Assembly (NCBI GenBank): GCA_009701715.1 | Contig: WLJO01000002.1 | Span: 62,001-126,000, forward strand | Reading direction: 5' to 3' | Source of the DNA: Actinomycetota bacterium | Lineage (GTDB): Bacteria > Actinomycetota > Acidimicrobiia > Acidimicrobiales > Ilumatobacteraceae | DNA: 64,000 bases | Shown here: one piece after another, positions 58,904 through 64,000 of the stretch | Numbering within the stretch: position 1 is the stretch's first letter | Layout: each line of letters begins with the position of its first letter | Translations under genes and position numbers: made by a program | Notes under the pieces: model-generated | Databases searched by the model: none | Told to the model about the DNA's origin: nothing | Seen by the model: only the letters and a program-made list of their open reading frames with translations

Positions 58904-59467
58904 TCACGCTACCGCCGCAGGCCCCGGCCCCGGGGATCCGGCTGAGGGCCATGCCTCCCGGATCTTCTCGGCCGTGACGAGCAGGGTTTCCGGGAGGGTT
59001 CTCGTGTTCGCGATCGCCTCCATGAAGTTCACGTCGCCGCTCCACCGGGGAAGCACATGGACGTGAAGGTGCTGGCTAACGCTCCCGCCCGCCGGCTTTC
59101 CCAGATTGATACCGACGTTGAGGCCCTCAGGGCGGTAGGCCGTCTTGATCGCCTGCACGGCGCACGACACTGCCTGCCACAACTCGGCCGACTCGATCGG
59201 TGTGAGCAGTTCCAGTTCGGAAACCTCGCGGTAAGGCAGTACGAGCACGTGGCCCACGGCGTATGGGAACGCATTGAGGATGGCAAACACCTCCGCCCCA
59301 CGGAACACGATGTATGCCTGCTCGTCGCTCATCCCCGAACGCAGGATCCGCGTAAACACCGATCCGCGGCCGCTCGTGGCATCGTCGGCGCCGACACCAC
59401 CAGCTGCCCCGGCCGAGGTGACGTACTCGTTGCGCCACCCGTTCCAGAGGCGCTGCAGTTCCGACAT
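58904..59467 (-). CDS. HIT family hydrolase (Ap4A phosphorylase-like)
   Basis: Histidine-triad nucleotide hydrolase or phosphorylase. The triad is SQHLHVHVLPRW and the N-terminal nucleotide-binding part is YIVFRGAEVFAILNAFPYAVGHVLVLPYRE. The 187 residues match the actinobacterial HIT protein found between thrS and pgsA1 (Rv2613c in M. tuberculosis, an Ap4A phosphorylase). The ATG at 59467 lies 13 bp after the thrS stop. Confidence 0.88.
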   Translation of the reverse strand: MSELQRLWNGWRNEYVTSAGAAGGVGADDATSGRGSVFTRILRSGMSDEQAYIVFRGAEVFAILNAFPYAVGHVLVLPYREVSELELLTPIESAELWQAVSCAVQAIKTAYRPEGLNVGINLGKPAGGSVSQHLHVHVLPRWSGDVNFMEAIANTRTLPETLLVTAEKIREAWPSAGSPGPGPAAVA

Positions 59468-59480
59468 TACCGACCCCAGG

Positions 59481-61454
59481 TCATGCGTCGAGGTCGGCAA
59501 CAGAGACGTCTGCGTGAAGCCGGTCGAGGAAGTCCTCGATCGAGACATCACGCTCCACCTCGCCACCCCGGGGATTCACCCCGGCAGTACCGGCGGCGAC
59601 GTCTTGATCGCCGACCACCAGCACGTAGGGAATCTTCTCCACCTTGCCGTTTCGGATGCGCTTGCCGAGCGGCTCGCTCGAGTCCACGAAATCGGCGCGG
59701 AACCCACTGGAGCTGAGTCGGGCGACAACAGTCTCGGCGTAGGCCTGATGCACGCCAGCAACCGGGAGCACCCGCACCTGGACGGGCGCCATCCACGTTG
59801 GGAAGGCCCCCGCGTAGTGCTCCACGAGGACACCGAAGAAACGCTCAACCGATCCGAACAGCGCGCGGTGCAGCATGATCGGCCGGTGACGGGCACTGTC
59901 GGTGCCGACGTACTCGAGGCCGAAGCGCTCCGGCAGGTTGAAGTCGCACTGAATCGTGGACAACTGCCAGGTCCGACCGATCGCGTCCTTGACATCAATG
60001 TCGATCTTCGGTCCGTAGAAAGCGGCGTCGCCCTCTTTCACCCGGTATGGGAGGCCGTACTTCTCGAGCGCGAGGCGGAGCGCCTCGGTGGACCGTTCCC
60101 AGATGGCGTCCTCGCCGACGTACTTCTCGGGATCCTTGGTGGACAGGTTTGCCGTGAACTCGTGGAAGCCGAAGGCGCGGAGCACGCTCATAACGAAGTC
60201 GAGCAGCGACGCAATCTCGTCCTGCAGTTGGTCCTCGGTGCAGTAGATGTGGCTGTCGTCCTGGGTGAACCCACGGATCCGCATGAGCCCGTGCAGGGTC
60301 CCCGCGCGCTCGTAGCGATACACCGTGCCGAGTTCGAACAGCCGCAGCGGCAGCTCACGGTACGAACGCTGCCGAGACCGGAAGATCAGGCAGTGCATCG
60401 GGCAGTTCATCGGCTTGGGGTAGTAGACGCCGTTGTCCATCTCCATCGGCGGGTACATGCCGTCCCGATAGAAGTCCAAGTGACCGGAGGTCTGGAACAG
60501 GTTCGCGTTCGCTAGGTGCGGCGTGAACACGAATTGGTACCCACCGTTCTGGTGGCGGGAACGGCTGTAGTCCTCCATCAGCTTGCGGACGATGCCACCC
60601 TTGGGGTGCCACACCGCAAGACCCCCTCCGAGCTCGGAGGGGAAGCTGAGGAGATCAAGTTCGACGGCAAGCTTGCGGTGGTCACGCTTCTCGGCCTCCT
60701 CCAGGCGGTGGAGGTGCGCAGCCAAGGCGTCCTTGCTCTCCCACGCGGTGCCGTAGATGCGCTGCAGCATCGGGCCCTTCTCGCTGCCCCGCCAGTAGGC
60801 ACCGGCAACCTTCATGAGCCGGAAGTGGCCGAGCCGGGAGGTGCTGGGCACGTGCGGCCCGCGGCAGAGATCCACGAACGAGTCCGAGTTGCGGTAGATG
60901 CTGATCGCCTCGCCCGAGCCAACCTCTCCGGCGTCTGCGCCGTCAGCCGAGCCGGTCGACACGCGCTCGATGATCTCGCACTTGTACGGCTGATCTGCGA
61001 ACAGTCGCAACGCCTCGGCCGCAGGAAGTTCGTCGCGGACGAAGGGCTGGTCAGCCTTGATGATCTCGCGCATGCGCCCGTCGATGGCCGCGAGGTCGTC
61101 CGCGCTGAACGTCCGGCCGCCTAGCAGTTCGAAGTCGTAGTAGAAGCCGTCCTCAATCGCCGGACCGATGGTGTAACGCGCGCCCGGGAACAGTTGCAGC
61201 ACTGCCTGGGCCATCACGTGAGCCGTGGAGTGACGGAGTACGTGCCTGCCGGCATCAGAATCCGTCGTGATGATCGCAACGGTGGAACCACCGGCGAGGG
61301 GCACACCGAGGTCACGTTCCTCGCCATCGACAACTGCTGCAACCGCCGCCTTGGCAAGTCGCGAGCCGATCGACGCTGCGAGGTCGAGCGCGGTGGACCC
61401 TGCGGGGAGCGAACGGGAGGACCCGTCGGGAAGGAGCACAGCGATGTCAGACAT
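59481..61454 (-). CDS. thrS: Threonyl-tRNA synthetase
   Basis: Class II synthetase: TGS domain (1-60, IAVLLPDGSSRSLPAG), the editing domain with RHSTAHVMAQAV and the later Cys/His of the SxAH site, the catalytic core with the zinc Cys in PKPMNCPMHCLIF and motif 3 HRALFGSVERFFGVL, and the anticodon domain. The ATG at 61454 (MSDIAVLLPD) gives 657 residues; the longer frame upstream lacks homology. A TAGGCT lies 10 nt before it. No T-box could fit in the 52-bp gap. Confidence 0.97.
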   Translation of the reverse strand: MSDIAVLLPDGSSRSLPAGSTALDLAASIGSRLAKAAVAAVVDGEERDLGVPLAGGSTVAIITTDSDAGRHVLRHSTAHVMAQAVLQLFPGARYTIGPAIEDGFYYDFELLGGRTFSADDLAAIDGRMREIIKADQPFVRDELPAAEALRLFADQPYKCEIIERVSTGSADGADAGEVGSGEAISIYRNSDSFVDLCRGPHVPSTSRLGHFRLMKVAGAYWRGSEKGPMLQRIYGTAWESKDALAAHLHRLEEAEKRDHRKLAVELDLLSFPSELGGGLAVWHPKGGIVRKLMEDYSRSRHQNGGYQFVFTPHLANANLFQTSGHLDFYRDGMYPPMEMDNGVYYPKPMNCPMHCLIFRSRQRSYRELPLRLFELGTVYRYERAGTLHGLMRIRGFTQDDSHIYCTEDQLQDEIASLLDFVMSVLRAFGFHEFTANLSTKDPEKYVGEDAIWERSTEALRLALEKYGLPYRVKEGDAAFYGPKIDIDVKDAIGRTWQLSTIQCDFNLPERFGLEYVGTDSARHRPIMLHRALFGSVERFFGVLVEHYAGAFPTWMAPVQVRVLPVAGVHQAYAETVVARLSSSGFRADFVDSSEPLGKRIRNGKVEKIPYVLVVGDQDVAAGTAGVNPRGGEVERDVSIEDFLDRLHADVSVADLDA

Positions 61455-61464
61455 ACGGCTCACG

Positions 61465-61470
61465 AGCCTA
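61465..61470 (-). promoter_or_regulatory. -10 hexamer TAGGCT for thrS
   Basis: TAGGCT on the minus strand ends 10 nt before the thrS ATG, in the 52-bp gap after mshC. Leaderless or nearly so. Confidence 0.4.
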
Positions 61471-61506
61471 CTGACGGGCAAAGCCGTGGGAACGACGCGG
61501 GGGTCG

Positions 61507-62640
61507 TCAGACGAGTTCAACGCCGAGGAGCGCGGCCGCTGCGGCGACGGACTCGCCCCGGGAGGCAGCGCTATCGACCGCTGCGAGCGCGGCGGGGGTA
61601 TCGAGATCGTCGTCGAGGCGTTCCCGGACCTCAGCGATGGCCGAACCCGGCACCGAACCGGAACCGGACGCAGCGAGCCACTGTCCTAGGCGAACCGCAG
61701 CACGGGGCATCACTGTGTCATCCCACTCCCACGGCACCCGGTAGTGATGCTCGATGATCGCCAGACGGATGGCCCGCGGGTCCCACGTCTCGCGCAGCCT
61801 GTCCACGAAGATCAGGTTCCCGAGGCTCTTGGACATCTTCTGGCCGTCCTTGTGGATCATGGCCGTATGCATCCAGTGGCGGACGAACGGTTCCCCGGTC
61901 GCTGCCTCGCTCTGGGCCCGCTCGCACTCGTGATGCGGGAAGATCAGGTCGCTTCCGCCACCGTGCAGATCGATTGTCGTGCCGAGTTCCCGCAGGGCGA
62001 GGGCCGAGCACTCGATGTGCCAACCCGGGCGCCCCGGTCCCCACATGGTCTCCCAGGAGGGCTCGTCCTCAGCCGAAGGCTGCCAGAGGACGAAGTCGAG
62101 CGGATGACGCTTAGCCGGATTGTCCACGTCGCCTCCGCGCTCGCGGGCGAACCCGATCATCTGCTCCTCGGTGTAGTGACTGACCGAGCCGAAATCGGGG
62201 GACTTCGACACGTCGAAATACACCGATCCACCGGCCTGGTAGGCAAAACCCCGATCCAGAACCATTCCGATGAAGCCGCGGATGTCCGGGATTGCCGACG
62301 AGGCACGGGGCGTGCTGAACACCGGGAGGGCGTTGAGCGCGACCATGTCGCGCTCGAAGCGAGCCTCCTCCCCGGCGGCGAGATCGAGATAGTGCACGCC
62401 AAGCTCACGGGCCTTCGCGAACAGTGGGTCGTCCACGTCGGTGACGTTGCGAACGCACTTCACTGTGTGGCCGAGGTCGATGAGCCGGCGCTGGAGCACG
62501 TCGTATGACACGAACGTGGCGGCGTGTCCGAGATGCGTCGCGTCGTACGGCGTGATACCGCACGTGTACATGAGCACGGTCGGTCCGGGCTCGAACGGCA
62601 CGATCGCCTGCCTCGCCGTGTCGTAGAGCTTCATCGACAT
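61507..62640 (-). CDS. mshC: Cysteine:glucosaminyl-inositol ligase MshC (mycothiol synthesis)
   Basis: Joins cysteine to GlcN-inositol in mycothiol synthesis. It is homologous to cysteinyl-tRNA synthetase, but the motif CGITPYDATHLGHAATF replaces the CysRS form CGPTVYDxxHIGNAR, and the 377-residue length and lack of an anticodon domain fit MshC. Zinc site: Cys of YTCGITPY, WHIECSA and the HHECERAQ region; adenylate motif KMSKSLGN. A TACGCT hexamer 9 nt before the second ATG (62634) hints that translation may start there, two codons in. Confidence 0.92.
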   Translation of the reverse strand: MSMKLYDTARQAIVPFEPGPTVLMYTCGITPYDATHLGHAATFVSYDVLQRRLIDLGHTVKCVRNVTDVDDPLFAKARELGVHYLDLAAGEEARFERDMVALNALPVFSTPRASSAIPDIRGFIGMVLDRGFAYQAGGSVYFDVSKSPDFGSVSHYTEEQMIGFARERGGDVDNPAKRHPLDFVLWQPSAEDEPSWETMWGPGRPGWHIECSALALRELGTTIDLHGGGSDLIFPHHECERAQSEAATGEPFVRHWMHTAMIHKDGQKMSKSLGNLIFVDRLRETWDPRAIRLAIIEHHYRVPWEWDDTVMPRAAVRLGQWLAASGSGSVPGSAIAEVRERLDDDLDTPAALAAVDSAASRGESVAAAAALLGVELV

Positions 62641-62653
62641 GAGAGCGTAGGCC

Positions 62654-63310
62654 TCAGCCCTTGATCCCTGTGAGCTTCGGGGCCACCCTGGTCTTGTACT
62701 TCACGTTCAGCTGAAGGAGCACCGCCGTGAACGCCTCGATCGCCATGGCATTCGAGAGCTCGCCCGCATCGAGCGGCCGGCACCCGGGGATCTTCCCGAT
62801 GATCTCCATGACCACCGCTGTCGCCGTCGGGTCGTCGGAGCAGATCAGCACGTCGCTGTCGATGGGGTGATCGAGGTGACCGAGCTCCTTGGCAGGCAGG
62901 TGGTGCATAGCCGCCACGAGGCGACAACTCGGCACCGCAGCACTCACGTGTGCCGCCACGCTCCCGCGCGGCGGGACGAGCGGCTGGAACTCCTTACCCA
63001 CCCGCACGAGCGCGTTCGCCATGCAGATGACCACTTTGCCGGCGAGATCGGCCTCGTTCTCCGAAGCCGTCGTGGCCGCCGAGTCCCACGGGGTGGCGAT
63101 GACCACGACGTCGCAACGGGCGGCGTCACTGTTGTCCCCCGCCTCGATGGCAAGCGTGTGGCTGGGATGCTCCGCCTTGATGTTGTCGACTGCCTCGAGT
63201 GCGCGATAACGCGAGCGGGAGCCGAGAACGACCTCGTACCCGATCGACGCCAGACGGGCGCCGAGTGCTGATCCTGCCGGTCCGGTCCCACCCAAGATTC
63301 CGATACGCAT
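62654..63310 (-). CDS. npdG: F420H2:NADP oxidoreductase (NPDG family)
   Basis: Moves hydride between coenzyme F420 and NADP. The N-terminal Rossmann motif is MRIGILGGTGPAGSALGARL, the NADP-binding GSRSRYRA follows, and VVVIATPWDSAATTA and the C-terminal LSNAMAIEAFTAVLLQLN fit the family. 218 residues from the ATG at 63310; a GTG three codons upstream is possible. A gene of this family implies that the organism makes F420. Confidence 0.88.
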   Translation of the reverse strand: MRIGILGGTGPAGSALGARLASIGYEVVLGSRSRYRALEAVDNIKAEHPSHTLAIEAGDNSDAARCDVVVIATPWDSAATTASENEADLAGKVVICMANALVRVGKEFQPLVPPRGSVAAHVSAAVPSCRLVAAMHHLPAKELGHLDHPIDSDVLICSDDPTATAVVMEIIGKIPGCRPLDAGELSNAMAIEAFTAVLLQLNVKYKTRVAPKLTGIKG

Positions 63311-63338
63311 GTCCTTCACTCCCCAATCTCGCTACGGG

Positions 63339-64000
63339 TCACGCACCGACGGCGTGATAGCCGCCGTCGACGTGAATGATCTCGCCCGTGGTGGACGGGA
63401 ACCAGTCGCTCAGGAGAGCAACACAGGCCTTCGCCACCGCAGTCGAGTCGGTGACATCCCACCCCAACGGTGCACGATCGTCCCACACGTCCTCGAACTT
63501 GCGGAAACCCGGGATCGACTTGGCCGCCATCGTCTTCACCGGTCCGGCCGCAACAAGGTTGGAGCGGATGCCCCGGGGGCCCAATTCCTTGGCGAGATAA
63601 CGACTGGTCGATTCGAGTGCCGACTTAGCGACGCCCATCCAGTTGTATGCGGGCCAGGCCACGGAGTTGTCGAAATCCAGCCCAACGATCGAGCCGCCAC
63701 CGTGCATCAGCGGCACAAACGCGTCGGCCAGTGCTTTCAGCGAGTACGCCGAGACGTGGATCGCGACCGCTACGTCGTCCCACTGAGCGGCCATAAAATC
63801 GTCGCCCAGACATGCTTCCGGCGCGAACCCGATGGAGTGGAGCACCCCGTCGACACGATCCCAAATGGCGGCGACGTCGTTGCGCACCCGGGCGAGATGC
63901 TCGGAGGAGGTGACATCCAGCTCGAAAACCGGCGCCGGCTGCGGAAGCTTGCGGGCAGTGCGCTCGGTCAGGCTGAGGCCCCGACCCGCCCCCGTGAGCA
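63339..64000 (-). CDS. fabI: Enoyl-[acyl-carrier-protein] reductase (InhA-like FabI), 5' end off the right edge
   Basis: NADH-dependent last reduction of fatty-acid elongation. About 220 residues are visible, lacking the N-terminal glycine-rich loop. The catalytic Y-x6-K lies in WPAYNWMGVAKSALES, which is nearly the InhA sequence; LDVTSSEHL, DGVLHSIGFAP, GSIVGLDFD, GIRSNLVAAGPVKTMA and the end GEIIHVDGGYHA also follow InhA. No start is in the window; an internal ATG at 63887 is not the start. Confidence 0.94.
   Translation of the reverse strand, partial: LTGAGRGLSLTERTARKLPQPAPVFELDVTSSEHLARVRNDVAAIWDRVDGVLHSIGFAPEACLGDDFMAAQWDDVAVAIHVSAYSLKALADAFVPLMHGGGSIVGLDFDNSVAWPAYNWMGVAKSALESTSRYLAKELGPRGIRSNLVAAGPVKTMAAKSIPGFRKFEDVWDDRAPLGWDVTDSTAVAKACVALLSDWFPSTTGEIIHVDGGYHAVGA

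Noticed and set aside
61507-62640. Cysteinyl-tRNA synthetase
   Set aside because: The active-site motif CGITPYDATHLGHA, the short length and the missing anticodon domain fit MshC, not CysRS.

Overview
The window is 64 kb of high-GC chromosomal DNA, almost wholly coding, from an actinobacterium. The evidence is lineage-typical genes: mycothiol ligase MshC, the PimA / acyltransferase / PgsA phosphatidylinositol-mannoside cluster, the actinobacterial integration host factor MihF, a PriA without a P-loop, an InhA-like enoyl reductase, and two coenzyme-F420 proteins. Thr/Ala/Pro-rich low-complexity stretches in exported proteins and the overall synteny suggest an Acidimicrobiia-like member rather than a mycobacterium, but that placement is inference. 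No rRNA, tRNA, CRISPR, IS element or phage gene was found; no gap between genes exceeds about 290 bp.

Layout (most genes on the minus strand). 1-17.5 kb: rsmB-fmt-def, a small methyltransferase, priA, metK, coaBC, rpoZ, gmk, mihF, then the pyrimidine operon pyrR-pyrB-pyrC-carA-carB-pyrD-pyrF (transcribed right to left). 17.5-27.7 kb: a dolichol-phosphate-mannose-type glycosyltransferase, nusB-efp, a MscS channel, aroQ-aroB-aroK-aroC, a DUF2079 membrane protein, aroE, mltG, ruvX. 27.7-46.8 kb: alaS, two small membrane proteins, rarA, aspS, hisS, rel, apt, secF-secD-yajC, tgt-queA, ruvB-ruvA-ruvC, a HisI-like protein and a peroxiredoxin. 46.8-64 kb: a YebC/PmpR regulator, pdxT, pdxS, a DUF3048 lipoprotein, htpX, lemA, pimA, an F420-type oxidoreductase, a collagen-like LPXTG surface protein with a decayed partial copy, a PIM-type acyltransferase, pgsA, an ECF sigma factor with a probable membrane partner, a small membrane protein, a HIT protein, thrS, mshC, npdG and an InhA-like fabI cut by the right edge.

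As recalled, the gene order follows blocks that also occur in Mycobacterium tuberculosis (pyrR to fmu; efp to aspS; relA to thrS), here brought together. The departures from that order (collagen-like gene, sigma pair, HisI-like gene, mini-ORF) are where the less ordinary biology lies.

Regulation is unusually readable. A PyrR-binding hairpin overlaps the pyrR Shine-Dalgarno, and a textbook intrinsic terminator lies inside the first codons of pyrR. A LexA-type SOS box overlaps the -10 and start codon of ruvC. At least a dozen genes have a TAnnnT -10 hexamer 6-10 nt before the start codon, the signature of leaderless transcripts. About 22 gene junctions are stop/start overlaps (ATGA, GTGA, TTGA, TGATG), so translational coupling is the rule.
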